In this document: positions 12,333 to 21,851 of the stretch, in pieces | How positions within the stretch are numbered: position 1 is the first letter of the stretch | How the letters are laid out: every line of letters begins with the position of its first letter | Assembly: GCF_001669775.1 (NCBI RefSeq) | Contig: NZ_LXWK01000011.1 | Coordinates: 868,001 to 932,000 of the forward strand | Source of the DNA: Rheinheimera sp. SA_1 | GTDB taxonomy: Bacteria > Pseudomonadota > Gammaproteobacteria > Enterobacterales > Alteromonadaceae | Length of the DNA: 64,000 bases | Direction of reading: 5' to 3' | Position numbers and translations under genes: made by a program | Notes under the pieces: model-generated | What the model was told of the DNA's origin: nothing | The model's database searches: none | Seen by the model: the letters and a program-made list of their open reading frames with translations, nothing else

Positions 12333-13298
12333 ATGTTGAATATCGAAGTGTCGCACGTTGCCAAAACCTACGGCACAGTGCAGGCGGTACAGGATTTAAG
12401 TTTTACCATCCCCGGGGGGCAGATTTTTGCATTGCTGGGCCCGAATGGCGCTGGCAAATCATCGTTGATCCGAATGTTGGTCGGATTGACGTTACCTGAT
12501 CAGGGGCATATTCGCGTGACCCTGGCAGGCCAGCATTACAGCACCTTACCGGATGGTTGTTTTGGTTATCTACCGGAAGATCGGGGTTTATATCTGGATA
12601 AAACCGTGGTGGAAAACCTGCAGTACATCGGCCAACTGCGCGGATTGAGTAAGCATCAAATTACCGAACAGCTGGATCATTGGTTACAACGACTTGATTT
12701 ACTTGATAAACGCAAAGAAAACCTGTCGAAACTATCCAAGGGTAACCAGCAAAAAGTGCAGCTGATTAGCTGTCTGATGCACCAACCAGCATTACTGATT
12801 CTGGACGAACCCTTCTCCGGGCTTGATCCAATTAATCAGGAACATGTGCTGACTATTTTGGCCGAGCTCAAAGCTAAAGGCACCACGGTGTTACTCAGTG
12901 CCCACCAGATGGCATTAGTTGAACGTCTGGCCGATCAGATGATGTTGCTGAACAAAGGTCAGGTGGTGGCGCAAGGCAATCTGCAACAGGTGACGCAGCA
13001 ACTGGATCCAAAGGTCAGTTACAGTGTGACTTTTGCAGATGCAATTGACACTAGCCAGCTTGACCTTTGTTCCAGCATCCGGCTGTGGCACATGCAGGCG
13101 CCGCAGCAATTTTTACTGGAATTACGTGAGCATGTCTCCGTGAATCAACTGCTTCAGCAACTCAGTCAGCTCGGTGCGTTGGCTGATTTCAGCAGGCAAC
13201 AACCCAGTTTGCATGATTTATATCTTGCCGCAGTGCAGCATCACAACCTGACACCTGAAAGTGCAGTATCGCCAAGCAACGAAGGAGCTGTCGCATGA
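12333..13298 (+). CDS. ABC transporter ATP-binding protein
   Basis: ATPase subunit of an ABC-2 type exporter. The 321-residue protein has Walker A GPNGAGKS at residues 36-43, a signature of the form LSKGNQQK, and Walker B LLILDEPFSGLDP followed by the H-loop LLSAHQM. This follows the NatA/YhaQ kind of exporter. The region after about residue 215 is an extra C-terminal domain as in many DUF4162-carrying exporters. Its stop overlaps the permease start in ATGA. Substrate unknown; sodium export (NatAB) is one option known for the family. Confidence 0.9.
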   Translation: MLNIEVSHVAKTYGTVQAVQDLSFTIPGGQIFALLGPNGAGKSSLIRMLVGLTLPDQGHIRVTLAGQHYSTLPDGCFGYLPEDRGLYLDKTVVENLQYIGQLRGLSKHQITEQLDHWLQRLDLLDKRKENLSKLSKGNQQKVQLISCLMHQPALLILDEPFSGLDPINQEHVLTILAELKAKGTTVLLSAHQMALVERLADQMMLLNKGQVVAQGNLQQVTQQLDPKVSYSVTFADAIDTSQLDLCSSIRLWHMQAPQQFLLELREHVSVNQLLQQLSQLGALADFSRQQPSLHDLYLAAVQHHNLTPESAVSPSNEGAVA

Positions 13299-14470
13299 AA
13301 ATCTGGACCATCGCAATTTTTGAATTCAAACGATATTTTAAATGGAAACAAGAGCTAATCGGCATTGGTCTGATGCTGTTAATTTTTACTTTATCCAGTC
13401 TGTGGCCGGTGCTAAAGAATGCGCTGGATAAGGATTATAACGTTGCAGTTCTGGCAGCCGCTGGCAGCGTGCCGGAACTGAATGGTTTTAAATTTCAGTT
13501 ATTGCCTATTGATAAAAAAGCCGACGTAGAAGCAGGTGTAGGCGAAGTCTGGGATGCGGTGATTGATACCACCGTTACGCCGGTACAGTTGTTGGCGGAA
13601 GAAAAAGCCAGCTGGCAGGACAAACTGAAAACCACGGTGCAAAAATGGCAACAACAGCGCTTAATTAACGCCTTGCCATTGAGTGCTGAACAACAGCAGC
13701 TCATCGCAAAACTGCCTGATATCAAAGTACAACTGCTGAAAGCTGATACCGGTGCCAAAGATGACAAAGGCCAGAAACTGGTCAGCGCCGGTTTGCTGTT
13801 TTTACTGGCTCTTGGCGTATTTTCCGGTTTTGGTTTTATGTTCACTGCCATCACCACAGAAAAACAAAACCGGGTCACCGAACAGTTGCTGACGCTGTTA
13901 ACACCGCAGCAGTGGATGGACGGTAAAATTCTCGGGATTTCATTGTTTTGCTTAAAATCAATGCTGACCAGCGGTTTGTTTTTCTTTCTGGTGATCCAGG
14001 CGTTCCGGCTCATTGAAAACAAACCAATGCAAAGTATCCCAATGACCGGTTTTGAAGTGTTCAGTGCTTTGTTATTTGTCGGATTAGGCCTGTTGCTGGT
14101 CAATAGTTTTATGGCTGGGTTTGCTGCAACTATTGATGACCCAAATCACTCCAGCCGTAGCATTATGATGTTTCTGCCCGCCGCGCCTTTGGGTCTGGCT
14201 TTTAGTGTGATGGACAATGCTGAGGGCTTGATGATGCAGATTTTAAGTCTGTTCCCGCTGACTTCATTTGCGGCAATGCCGCTGCGAATGGCCAACTCAG
14301 CAGTACCAATGTGGGAATGGGCACTGGCGCTGGCGTTGTTGATCGGTTGCTTATGGTGGTTTAAAACCGCAGCCAGCCGGGTGTTTGCATTGGGCATCCG
14401 TATGTACGGCAAAGAGCCAGACTGGGCCGATATTGCGCGGGCATTTGTCGGGCGAAAAGCCAGGATTTAG
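13295..14470 (+). CDS. ABC-2 type exporter permease (NatB/YhaP-like)
   Basis: A 391-residue permease with one N-terminal transmembrane helix (LIGIGLMLLIFTLSSLWPVL, about 22-42), a large extracytoplasmic domain of about 120 residues, then five or more helices from about residue 165. TAITTEKQNRVTEQLLTLLTP in the cytoplasmic loop is the family hallmark before the second membrane block. It is translationally coupled to the ATPase gene by the ATGA overlap and ends in a strong terminator. Substrate unknown. Confidence 0.88.
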   Translation: MKIWTIAIFEFKRYFKWKQELIGIGLMLLIFTLSSLWPVLKNALDKDYNVAVLAAAGSVPELNGFKFQLLPIDKKADVEAGVGEVWDAVIDTTVTPVQLLAEEKASWQDKLKTTVQKWQQQRLINALPLSAEQQQLIAKLPDIKVQLLKADTGAKDDKGQKLVSAGLLFLLALGVFSGFGFMFTAITTEKQNRVTEQLLTLLTPQQWMDGKILGISLFCLKSMLTSGLFFFLVIQAFRLIENKPMQSIPMTGFEVFSALLFVGLGLLLVNSFMAGFAATIDDPNHSSRSIMMFLPAAPLGLAFSVMDNAEGLMMQILSLFPLTSFAAMPLRMANSAVPMWEWALALALLIGCLWWFKTAASRVFALGIRMYGKEPDWADIARAFVGRKARI

Positions 14471-14492
14471 CAGCTAACTTCAATGAACGTAT

Positions 14493-14522
14493 AAAAAATC
14501 CCGCATAACGCGGGATTTTTAT
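14493..14522. terminator. Bidirectional Rho-independent terminator
   Basis: The stem AAAATCCCGC / GCGGGATTTT closes the 5-base loop ATAAC and ends in a T-run on the plus strand and an A-run (T-run on the minus strand) on the other side. It separates the convergent ABC permease and tsaD genes and can serve both. Confidence 0.9.
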
Positions 14523-14539
14523 TTTGCAGGTAAAGCATC

Positions 14540-15553
14540 TTAAAGCGCAGGTAATTCCGTCATCGGCCAGCGTGGCGTCACGCCAATACTCAAATCTTGC
14601 TGCTGGCCCGCATTAAGACGCTGATATCCGGCAAATGCGATCATGGCGCCATTATCAGTGCAGAACTCTTTGCGCGGATAAAACACTTCACCTTTCATTT
14701 TACTGAGCAGCAGCTGCAGCTGTTCGCGCAATGAGGTATTGGCACTGACGCCGCCGGCCACAACCAATCGTTTTAGCCCGGTTTCATTGAGCGCACGCTG
14801 ACACTTAAACACCAATGTATCCACAACAGCTTGTTGAAAAGACGCGGCAATATCAGCCTGCACTTGCGGGCTATTGCCTTCGGCAGCGATCACATTTGAA
14901 GCCGCAGTTTTCAAGCCGCTGAAGCTAAAATCAAGGCCGGGCCTGTCAGTCATCGGGCGTGGGAATTTGTATTTTTTAGCATCGCCTTGCGTCGCAAGTT
15001 TGGCCAGCAAAGGCCCGCCCGGATATTCCAGCCCCATCAATTTAGCTGTTTTATCAAAGGCTTCGCCTGCAGCATCATCTACAGATTCACCCAAGAGCTG
15101 ATACTGGCCGATGCCATCTACCCGCACTAACTGGGTATGCCCACCCGATACTAACAAGGCAATAAAAGGAAATTGCGGTGGATTTGCTTCAAGCATCGGC
15201 GCCAATAAATGCCCTTCCATATGATGCACCGCAAGCGCCGGTTTGTCCCAGGCCATCGCCAGACTCCGGCCAATCGAAGCACCCACTAATAATGCGCCAG
15301 ACAAACCAGGACCAGCAGTGTAAGCCACGCCATCAATACTGTCAGCGCTGACTCCGGCTTCCTGTAGAGCTTGTTTAATCAGAGGCAAAGTCTTGCGGAT
15401 ATGATCACGTGACGCCAGTTCCGGCACTACCCCACCATAGTCAGCATGTATAGCAATCTGTGAATACAACACGTGACTTAACAGACCTTTTTCGCCATCA
15501 TATATGGCAATTCCGGTCTCGTCACAGGACGTTTCGATACCTAAAACCCGCAT
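14540..15553 (-). CDS. tsaD: tRNA N6-threonylcarbamoyladenosine transferase subunit
   Basis: Catalyses the transfer step of t6A37 modification of ANN-decoding tRNAs, together with TsaB, TsaC and TsaE. The 337-residue chain starts [19 protein letters not shown] and has the metal-binding motif HHMEGH (His111, His115). The ASKH-type nucleotide motifs [17 protein letters not shown] and [14 protein letters not shown], and the C-terminal aspartate in [13 protein letters not shown], are also present. GAGGGGG precedes ATG 15553. It is divergent from rpsU, the classical arrangement in gammaproteobacteria. Confidence 0.97.
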   Translation of the reverse strand: MRVLGIETSCDETGIAIYDGEKGLLSHVLYSQIAIHADYGGVVPELASRDHIRKTLPLIKQALQEAGVSADSIDGVAYTAGPGLSGALLVGASIGRSLAMAWDKPALAVHHMEGHLLAPMLEANPPQFPFIALLVSGGHTQLVRVDGIGQYQLLGESVDDAAGEAFDKTAKLMGLEYPGGPLLAKLATQGDAKKYKFPRPMTDRPGLDFSFSGLKTAASNVIAAEGNSPQVQADIAASFQQAVVDTLVFKCQRALNETGLKRLVVAGGVSANTSLREQLQLLLSKMKGEVFYPRKEFCTDNGAMIAFAGYQRLNAGQQQDLSIGVTPRWPMTELPAL

Positions 15554-15632
15554 TTTTCCCCCTCACTACCCGGCGCTAAGCCGCGAATTGTAACGGGATC
15601 CAACGCACAGAGCCAGCAAAGCATATAAGTGC

Positions 15633-15662
15633 TTTACTTTAGGCGTGGCTTTTGAGTAAAAT
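15633..15662 (+). promoter_or_regulatory. Likely rpsU operon promoter
   Basis: TTTACT at 15633 and TAAAAT at 15657 with an 18-base spacer form a sigma-70-like promoter about 70 bases upstream of the rpsU start, in the divergent tsaD-rpsU gap. The -10 box matches 5 of 6 positions and the -35 box 4 of 6. Confidence 0.45.
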
Positions 15663-15737
15663 GCCGCACCAAATTTAAACGTATTGGTTAGCCGCTGACC
15701 AGAACGCGGTATCCAGATAAACCGAGGTGAGATTTTA

Positions 15738-15953
15738 ATGCCTGTTGTTAAAGTTAAAGAAAACGAACCATTTGACGTAGCGTTACGTCGTTTCAAACGT
15801 TCATGCGAAAAAGCAGGCGTATTGGCTGATGTACGTGCAAAAGAATTCTTCGAGAAGCCAACTTGGGTTCGTAAACGTAAGAAAGCTGCTGCTGTTAAGC
15901 GCCACATGAAAAAGCTTTCTCGCGAAAACGCTCGTCGTATCAAGCTTTACTAA
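15738..15953 (+). CDS. rpsU: 30S ribosomal protein S21
   Basis: The 71-residue basic protein [20 protein letters not shown]... with the C-terminal [11 protein letters not shown] is a near-standard bS21. It is the first gene of the macromolecular synthesis operon (rpsU, yqeY, dnaG, rpoD). AGGTGAG precedes the start. Confidence 0.98.
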   Translation: MPVVKVKENEPFDVALRRFKRSCEKAGVLADVRAKEFFEKPTWVRKRKKAAAVKRHMKKLSRENARRIKLY

Positions 15954-15968
15954 GACCGCATTCCTCAG

Positions 15969-16412
15969 ATGGCTCTGCTCGAGCAACTTCAGGAAGCACA
16001 AAAAGACGCAATGCGTGCCAAAGACAAATTGCGTCTTAGTACCATCCGGATGGCACTGGCTGAAGTTAAACAACGTCAGATCGACCATCAGATGCAACCT
16101 GACGATGCCAATATCCTTGCAATTTTGACCAAAATGGCCAAACAACGCAAAGAATCTGCGACTCAGTATACTGCCGGCGGCAGAGCTGATTTAGCAGAAA
16201 TTGAGCTATCTGAAATCGCGATCATTGAGCAGTTTTTACCGCAAGCCTTAACTCAGGCTGAGTTGGACGATATGCTGACGCAGGCGATTGCAGCAACAGC
16301 AGCCAGCTCAATGCAGGACATGGCGAAAGTCATGGCCTGGTTAAAGCCTCAGGTTCAGGGTCGCACCGATATGGGCGCGTTAAGTGCTCTGGTGAAAAAC
16401 CGACTGAACTGA
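15969..16412 (+). CDS. yqeY: GatB/YqeY domain protein
   Basis: A 147-residue helical protein, MALLEQLQEAQKDAMRAKDK..., related to the tRNA-binding tail domain of the amidotransferase subunit GatB. The C-terminal KVMAWLKPQVQGRTDMGALS motif is typical. It starts 15 bases after rpsU and is followed by a terminator-like hairpin. Its exact function is not known; position between rpsU and dnaG is common in gammaproteobacteria outside the Enterobacterales. Confidence 0.93.
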   Translation: MALLEQLQEAQKDAMRAKDKLRLSTIRMALAEVKQRQIDHQMQPDDANILAILTKMAKQRKESATQYTAGGRADLAEIELSEIAIIEQFLPQALTQAELDDMLTQAIAATAASSMQDMAKVMAWLKPQVQGRTDMGALSALVKNRLN

Positions 16413-16448
16413 TCGGCTGTAACCATAGTAATAGCTGTTAAACTGCAC

Positions 16449-16479
16449 ACCGTGCCTTTGCGCACGGTTTGTCTTTTTC
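16449..16479 (+). terminator. Internal terminator before dnaG
   Basis: The perfect 7-base stem ACCGTGC/GCACGGT closes a 6-base loop and is followed by TTGTCTTTTT. It sits between yqeY and dnaG, the place where the E. coli operon has its partial terminator limiting primase expression relative to S21. It is probably leaky in the same way. Confidence 0.75.
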
Positions 16480-16511
16480 TGAAATGAGCATTTTTAAGCA
16501 AAAGGAAAAAG

Positions 16512-18236
16512 GTGGCAGGACAAATCCCAAGACCCTTTATCGATGATTTGTTAGCGCGTACAGACATCGTCGAACTGATTGATTTACGGGTGCCGTTAAA
16601 AAAAGCCGGTAAAAACTATACCGCTTGTTGCCCTTTCCATAGCGAAAAATCGCCTTCTTTTACTGTGAGTGCTGACAAACAGTTCTATCACTGTTTTGGC
16701 TGTGGCGCTCATGGCAATGCCATTAGTTTTATGATGGCGTTTGAACAACTCGAATTTGTGGAAGCCATTGAAGAGCTTGCAAAAATTCACCACGTTGAAG
16801 TGCCGCGTGAAGCCGGCCATAAAGCAAAAACTTATGTGCAGGGTACGGCTGATGACTATAGTCAAATGCAAAAAGCAGCGCAGAGCTATCAGCAACAATT
16901 AAGTCAGCATTCACATGCAGCGGCCTATGTTGCCAAACGTGGCTTATCGGCTGTGACTATCGAAAAATACGGTATTGGTTATGCCCCTGATAGCTGGGAC
17001 TTGCTGCTGAAACAACTCGGCGCCAACAAAGTTTCCCGCGATCAGCTGTTTGAATTAAAGCTGACCAATCGTAATGAAAATGGCCGCGAATATGATTTTT
17101 TCCGCGACCGCATTATGTTCCCTATCCGCGATAAACGCGGGCGGGTGATTGGTTTTGGCGGCAGGGTTTTGGGTGACGGTACCCCAAAATATCTGAACTC
17201 GCCGGAAACAAGATTGTTCCATAAAGGCCGGGAACTTTACGGCCTGTATGAAGCCCGACAACAACAGGACCGGCTGGAACGGCTGTTAGTGGTCGAGGGG
17301 TATATGGACGTGGTGGCGTTATCCGAACAAGGAATCGCCTTTGCCGTGGCTTGTCTCGGCACTGCAACCACTTCAGACCATATGCAAACCATGTTCAGGT
17401 TTTGTCGCAAAGTGATTTGTTGTTACGACGGTGACCGTGCTGGTCGTGATGCCGCCTGGCGGGCACTGCAAAGCGCATTGCCGCAATTAAAAGACGGCGT
17501 CGAACTTAATTTTGTATTTTTGCCTGACGGCGAAGATCCGGATTCACTGGTACAAAAAGAAGGCAAAGCAGCCTTTTTAGCCCGGCTCGATCAGGCAGTA
17601 CCGTTAAGCAATTATCTGTTTGATCATCTGCTGCAAGAGCTGGATGTATCCAGCGATGCCGGGAAATCCGGTTTGTGGGTCAAAGCAAATGAGCTGATTG
17701 CGACGATCCCCAGTGAATTTTACCGTGAATTATTGCTGGAGAAGCTAGCCAATCTGGTTGGCAGAAACCGCAATCAGCAACCAAAAAGCAGTAATGCCAA
17801 AACCAGCACCACGCCGGTAACCACCAGCAAAATCACACCGATGCGTCGGGCCGTGGCTTTGTTGTTGCAATACCCGCAGCTGGCAAAAGTGATGCCGCAT
17901 GCGCCGGAACTAGCGCAGGCGAATTTACCCGGCGTCGCTTTGTTGCTGGCAATTCAACAGCATTTAATAGAAAAACCACAGTTAACCACAGCCCAGCTGC
18001 TGGAATACTGGCGGGAGTTACCGGAGTACAACATTCTGAGCAAATTAGCTTTATGGGATCATCAGGTCGCAGAAGAGCAATTAACTCAGGAGTTTTTAGA
18101 TACGTTTCGTTCGATCGAAGACCAATATTTACAGCAGCGCCTTGAATCATTACAACGCAAGGACCAATTAAGTAAATTATCGGTGGCCGAACGACACGAA
18201 TACGCCATGCTGTTGAAGGCATTCAAGAGCAAATAA
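16512..18236 (+). CDS. dnaG: DNA primase
   Basis: Makes RNA primers for the replication fork. The 574-residue protein has a CHC2 zinc finger (Cys40, His43, Cys61, Cys64), the catalytic TOPRIM core with VVEGYMDVVAL and CYDGDRAGRDAAWRAL, and a C-terminal helicase-binding region after about residue 430. The start is GTG at 16512 with AAGGAAAAAG just upstream; the residues MAGQIPRPFIDDLLARTDIV match DnaG N-termini. It lies in the rpsU-yqeY-dnaG-rpoD operon. Confidence 0.97.
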   Translation: MAGQIPRPFIDDLLARTDIVELIDLRVPLKKAGKNYTACCPFHSEKSPSFTVSADKQFYHCFGCGAHGNAISFMMAFEQLEFVEAIEELAKIHHVEVPREAGHKAKTYVQGTADDYSQMQKAAQSYQQQLSQHSHAAAYVAKRGLSAVTIEKYGIGYAPDSWDLLLKQLGANKVSRDQLFELKLTNRNENGREYDFFRDRIMFPIRDKRGRVIGFGGRVLGDGTPKYLNSPETRLFHKGRELYGLYEARQQQDRLERLLVVEGYMDVVALSEQGIAFAVACLGTATTSDHMQTMFRFCRKVICCYDGDRAGRDAAWRALQSALPQLKDGVELNFVFLPDGEDPDSLVQKEGKAAFLARLDQAVPLSNYLFDHLLQELDVSSDAGKSGLWVKANELIATIPSEFYRELLLEKLANLVGRNRNQQPKSSNAKTSTTPVTTSKITPMRRAVALLLQYPQLAKVMPHAPELAQANLPGVALLLAIQQHLIEKPQLTTAQLLEYWRELPEYNILSKLALWDHQVAEEQLTQEFLDTFRSIEDQYLQQRLESLQRKDQLSKLSVAERHEYAMLLKAFKSK

Positions 18237-18277
18237 CTGCAGATGAGCTCAGGTTGCTGGCTAGAAAAGCCGCGCTT

Positions 18278-18286
18278 TGTTATACT
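18278..18286 (+). promoter_or_regulatory. Extended -10 promoter candidate for rpoD
   Basis: TGTTATACT is an extended -10 element (TGN followed by TATACT) 53 bases before the rpoD start, in the dnaG-rpoD gap. No good -35 box lies at the right distance, which extended -10 promoters can tolerate. It would give rpoD its own transcript. Confidence 0.4.
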
Positions 18287-18338
18287 CGCTCATTCGCATT
18301 TTTGAAATTTAACATATTTGGGTGGAAGAACAGCCTCT

Positions 18339-20189
18339 ATGGAGCATAATCCTCAGTCGCAATTAAAACTCCTTATCTTAAAAGGTAAAGAGCAAGGTTA
18401 TTTAACTTTTGCCGAAGTAAACGATCACCTTCCACAAGATATCATCGACTCTGATCAGATCGAAGATATCATCCGCATGATTAACGACATGGGTATTCAG
18501 GTGTTTGAAACCGCACCTGACGCTGACGACTTGATTATGTCTGACGCGGCACCGGATGAAGACGCCGCCGAAGAAGCCGCACAGGCTTTGGTGAGTGTTG
18601 ATAAAGAACTGGGTCGCACCACCGATCCAGTCCGGATGTATATGCGCGAAATGGGTACAGTTGAACTGTTAACCCGTGAAGGCGAAATTGACATCGCCAA
18701 GCGTATTGAAGAAGGGATCAATCAGGTTCAGACTTCGGTCGCTGAATACCCGGAAGCAATTACCTATCTGCTTGAACAATGGGACAAATTTGAAGCTGAA
18801 GAGATTCGCTTAAGCGATATCGTTTCTGCTTTTATTGACCCGAACGAAGTCGACGATATCGCGCCAACAGCAACGCATATCGGTTCAGACGTGCCGGAAG
18901 AAGAATTAGCTGATGAAGATACTAATTTAACCGGTGACGACGAAGAAGAAGATGGCGAAACGGAAGAAGCCGATACCGGCCCGGATCCGGAAGTTGCCAA
19001 AATCAAATTCGGTGAACTGCGTACCCAATACGAAGTAACCCGCAATTCAATTACCAGCAATGGCCGCGAACATGCGACTACCAAAGCTGAAATCGAAAAG
19101 CTGAGTGAAGTATTCCGCTGTTTCCGGTTAGTACCAAAGCAATTTGACCGTTTAGTCAAAAACATGCGTGAAATGATGGACCGCGTGCGCGTCCAGGAAC
19201 GCATCGTGATGAAAAACTGTGTTGAATACGCGAAAATGCCAAAGAAAAACTTCTTAAAAGCATTTACCGGTAACGAAAACAGCAGCGCCTGGATCGATAC
19301 CGAAATCGCCGCCAACAAGCCATATTCTCCAAAACTGGGAGAAATGCGCGACGATCTGGTGCGTTCGACCGATAAACTGCGCAAAATTGAAGAAGAAACC
19401 GGCCTGTCGATTTTCAAAATCAAAGACATTAACCGCCGGATGTCGATTGGTGAAGCTAAAGCTCGCCGCGCCAAGAAAGAGATGGTAGAAGCCAACTTAC
19501 GTCTGGTAATTTCGATTGCGAAAAAATACACCAACCGCGGTCTGCAATTCCTTGATTTAATTCAGGAAGGCAACATCGGTCTGATGAAAGCCGTAGATAA
19601 ATTTGAATACCGTCGTGGTTATAAGTTCTCAACTTACGCCACCTGGTGGATCCGTCAGGCTATCACCCGTTCAATCGCCGACCAGGCACGCACCATCCGT
19701 ATTCCGGTGCACATGATTGAAACCATCAACAAGCTGAACCGGATTTCACGGCAGATGCTGCAGGAGATGGGGCGTGAACCGTCGCCGGAAGAATTATCTG
19801 AGCGCATGGGCATGCCGGAAGATAAGATCCGCAAAGTGCTGAAAATCGCCAAAGAGCCAATTTCGATGGAAACACCGATTGGCGATGACGAAGATTCGCA
19901 TTTAGGCGATTTTATCGAAGACAGTGGTTCAGAATCGCCGCTGGATTCAGCCACCATGGAAAGCTTAAAAGCAGCCACCAATGAAGTGCTGGCAGGCCTC
20001 ACCGCCCGCGAAGCCAAGGTACTGCGGATGCGGTTTGGTATCGATATGAATACCGACCACACGTTGGAAGAAGTGGGCAAACAATTTGACGTAACGCGTG
20101 AGCGGATCCGTCAAATCGAAGCCAAAGCGCTGCGCAAGTTGCGTCACCCTTCCCGCTCAGAAGTATTAAAAAGCTTCCTCGACGAGTAG
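18339..20189 (+). CDS. rpoD: RNA polymerase primary sigma factor (sigma-70)
   Basis: The housekeeping sigma factor. In the 616-residue form, the start [20 protein letters not shown] matches sigma-70 region 1.1, and [20 protein letters not shown] is region 1.2. An acidic non-conserved insertion follows, then region 2 ([40 protein letters not shown]), region 3, and region 4 with the [20 protein letters not shown] helix-turn-helix. The ATG at 18339 is chosen over the in-frame codon 21 bases upstream because it matches E. coli RpoD residue for residue. A strong terminator follows. Confidence 0.98.
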   Translation: MEHNPQSQLKLLILKGKEQGYLTFAEVNDHLPQDIIDSDQIEDIIRMINDMGIQVFETAPDADDLIMSDAAPDEDAAEEAAQALVSVDKELGRTTDPVRMYMREMGTVELLTREGEIDIAKRIEEGINQVQTSVAEYPEAITYLLEQWDKFEAEEIRLSDIVSAFIDPNEVDDIAPTATHIGSDVPEEELADEDTNLTGDDEEEDGETEEADTGPDPEVAKIKFGELRTQYEVTRNSITSNGREHATTKAEIEKLSEVFRCFRLVPKQFDRLVKNMREMMDRVRVQERIVMKNCVEYAKMPKKNFLKAFTGNENSSAWIDTEIAANKPYSPKLGEMRDDLVRSTDKLRKIEEETGLSIFKIKDINRRMSIGEAKARRAKKEMVEANLRLVISIAKKYTNRGLQFLDLIQEGNIGLMKAVDKFEYRRGYKFSTYATWWIRQAITRSIADQARTIRIPVHMIETINKLNRISRQMLQEMGREPSPEELSERMGMPEDKIRKVLKIAKEPISMETPIGDDEDSHLGDFIEDSGSESPLDSATMESLKAATNEVLAGLTAREAKVLRMRFGIDMNTDHTLEEVGKQFDVTRERIRQIEAKALRKLRHPSRSEVLKSFLDE

Positions 20190-20214
20190 TGGTTGTTTAG
20201 TTGAACGGAAGTTT

Positions 20215-20240
20215 TTAAAAGCGCCTGCGGGCGCTTTTTT
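20215..20240 (+). terminator. Terminator of the macromolecular synthesis operon
   Basis: The stem AAAAGCGCC/GGCGCTTTT closes the loop TGCG and is followed by a T-run, 26 bases after the rpoD stop. Confidence 0.92.
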
Positions 20241-20479
20241 ACTTCCATCGCTGAATGATGTGTTGCAAACACCACGCGCACTTTTCAGTGACAGCTGACT
20301 TGCTGACAGCTGCAGTTTTTAGACAAATACACAGCCCTAAAGCTTCCCCTCAATAGCTAAGCGTCTAAAAAACCAGCAATTAGCGAAGGAAAGCCTGCAA
20401 CAGCAAGTGACAACAGTCCGAAAAATTCTTATACTGCCTGCGTTTTATTGCATAGTGCATTCGCAACTGCATCAAACAC

Positions 20480-20556
20480 GGCCCTATAGCTCAGTTGGTT
20501 AGAGCGCTCGACTCATAATCGATCGGTCCCTGGTTCAAGTCCAGGTGGGGCCACCA
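20480..20556 (+). tRNA. ileX: tRNA with CAT anticodon, probably tRNA-Ile2 (k2C34)
   Basis: A 77-base cloverleaf with an encoded CCA end. The acceptor stem GGCCCTA pairs with TGGGGCC (one G-U pair), the D arm is AGCTCAGTTGGTTAGAGCG, the anticodon loop CTCATAA gives CAT, and the T arm is CTGGTTCAAGTCCAG. CAT can be methionine or lysidine-modified isoleucine. The anticodon stem CGACTCATAATCG and the place just after rpoD resemble E. coli ileX, so Ile2 is favoured over elongator Met. It forms the left border of the accessory island. Confidence 0.9.
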
Positions 20557-20866
20557 TTTATCAATGCCTTGACCTCTACTTTATGATTTTTCATCTTGAA
20601 AAAACATTTTTCGGAACGGTTAAGGATCGGAATTTATAATTTCACTGTTCCACGCTGGGGCGCAGACCTTTAAATAGTTACGTTTATAGCCGTATTATAT
20701 AATTTACTAAAAATCCAGAGATTTGCATTTTCTTCCCCCGCTCAGCGACAATGTTACTTACCCCCAAACACCAACTACCAATCTTTTATTAATTTTCCGC
20801 TATATGAGCGCGTAAAATTTCCTGTGTGAGTAGCTGTATATCGGTTAAGTCCTAACTTTCTATCTT
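20557..20866. other. AT-rich intergenic region next to the tRNA
   Basis: About 310 bases without a plausible gene, visibly AT-rich, between the tRNA and the end of the small TIR gene. I see no convincing terminator hairpin for the minus-strand island operon, no copy of the tRNA 3' end and no integrase remnant. Confidence 0.5.
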
Positions 20867-21835
20867 TTAAAAATACTGCCGGATAAAATCGCTAATTTTA
20901 GGTGCATCTGTTCCTAGCTGAGCCTGAATCACTCGTTTTACAGATTCGGGAGTTGTCCCCCCCAGCATTACAGCCAGCACTAATAAACCTGGGGTTTGCT
21001 GCGCTTTGTCCCATTCAACTCGAGCCCATTGTGAATCAAAATAATCTGGTGTCACAAAGGCGATAAATATTCTCGCCTGCCGAATACCATCACTGAGCAT
21101 ATCTAACAGCAAATTGGCATTGTACCAACGGTTTTGCGGCATCACCTTAGTGTCCCACCAACACAGCGCTTCCGGCTCCAACAAATTAGCTACAGCCTCA
21201 ACTAAAGGAGCCGCAGAGCGGTGGCAATGGCTGAAGAATACAGTTTTTTTCTGTACCATTTTGTCTTGTAGCATGAACAGCTGATTTGCACCGTAGACTG
21301 ATAACTGTCGGATAGCCTGAAAGTGTAACATCAGGTGACCATAAGGCCCTTGCTGAGGCACTTTGCTAGCCCGACACCCCGCGCAATTCGGGTCTATCTT
21401 TGTTTTTTCACCGACAAAAGTCAGAATTTTAAACAGCGAAAATGCATTATGGATAGGCATAGCAGGCCCTGGCACACCGCCCCGCCAGAACTTAAATCCG
21501 CGTGAGATATCGATTTGGGAGGGAAGCGCTGCCGGGCAACAGCAGGCGGGAGCTCCATCAGCTAACACGATATCAGAGGACGGAAGCCTTTGATGAGTAA
21601 TTTCAATTCGTCCCAGTATCGAAGGCGGCAGGATCCGGCGATTTGCGCCTTTGCCAAATTCAGGTGCGATGAACAACCACAGACCATCGGCATACCTGAG
21701 TTTTTGCAGGACCGGCTGATCCGAACCATATTGATCACTTAATGACACCGGCCCAGACGCCTTAGATGACTGCTGCCAATAATCTTTAAAGCGCAACACA
21801 CTTTCCCAACTAACGCGCGCCAGATACTCTGCCAT
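20867..21835 (-). CDS. TIR-domain protein with unassigned cysteine-containing N-terminal domain
   Basis: A 322-residue protein without signal or membrane segment. Residues 196-322 form a TIR domain. It begins KKTVFFSHCHRS, continues through WWDTKVMP and IRQARIFIAFVTPDYFDSQW, and has Glu274 in the SQWARVEW motif, the position of the catalytic glutamate of NAD-cleaving TIR domains. Residues 1-195 are unrecognised: they include LRYADGLWLFIAPEFGKGAN, a triple cysteine (98-100) and CAGC (151-154), which could bind zinc. GCGAGG precedes ATG 21835. It starts 16 bases after the CHAT gene and is the last gene of the island operon. An effector role by NAD depletion is inference from the family. Confidence 0.8.
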   Translation of the reverse strand: MAEYLARVSWESVLRFKDYWQQSSKASGPVSLSDQYGSDQPVLQKLRYADGLWLFIAPEFGKGANRRILPPSILGRIEITHQRLPSSDIVLADGAPACCCPAALPSQIDISRGFKFWRGGVPGPAMPIHNAFSLFKILTFVGEKTKIDPNCAGCRASKVPQQGPYGHLMLHFQAIRQLSVYGANQLFMLQDKMVQKKTVFFSHCHRSAAPLVEAVANLLEPEALCWWDTKVMPQNRWYNANLLLDMLSDGIRQARIFIAFVTPDYFDSQWARVEWDKAQQTPGLLVLAVMLGGTTPESVKRVIQAQLGTDAPKISDFIRQYF

Positions 21836-21851
21836 TGTTTGCCTCGCAAGG

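Noticed and set aside
12157-12499. Small open frames before the ABC ATPase gene
   Set aside because: No ribosome site, atypical composition, and they run into the ATPase gene in another frame.
18764-19534. 256-codon antisense frame inside rpoD
   Set aside because: Shadow of a strongly conserved sigma-70 gene with acidic, GAA-rich codons; serine-rich peptide with no family features.
20557-20866. Attachment-site duplicate of the tRNA 3' end
   Set aside because: I looked for the GGTTCAAGTCCAG-type end again in the island and its right border and did not find it, and no integrase is present.
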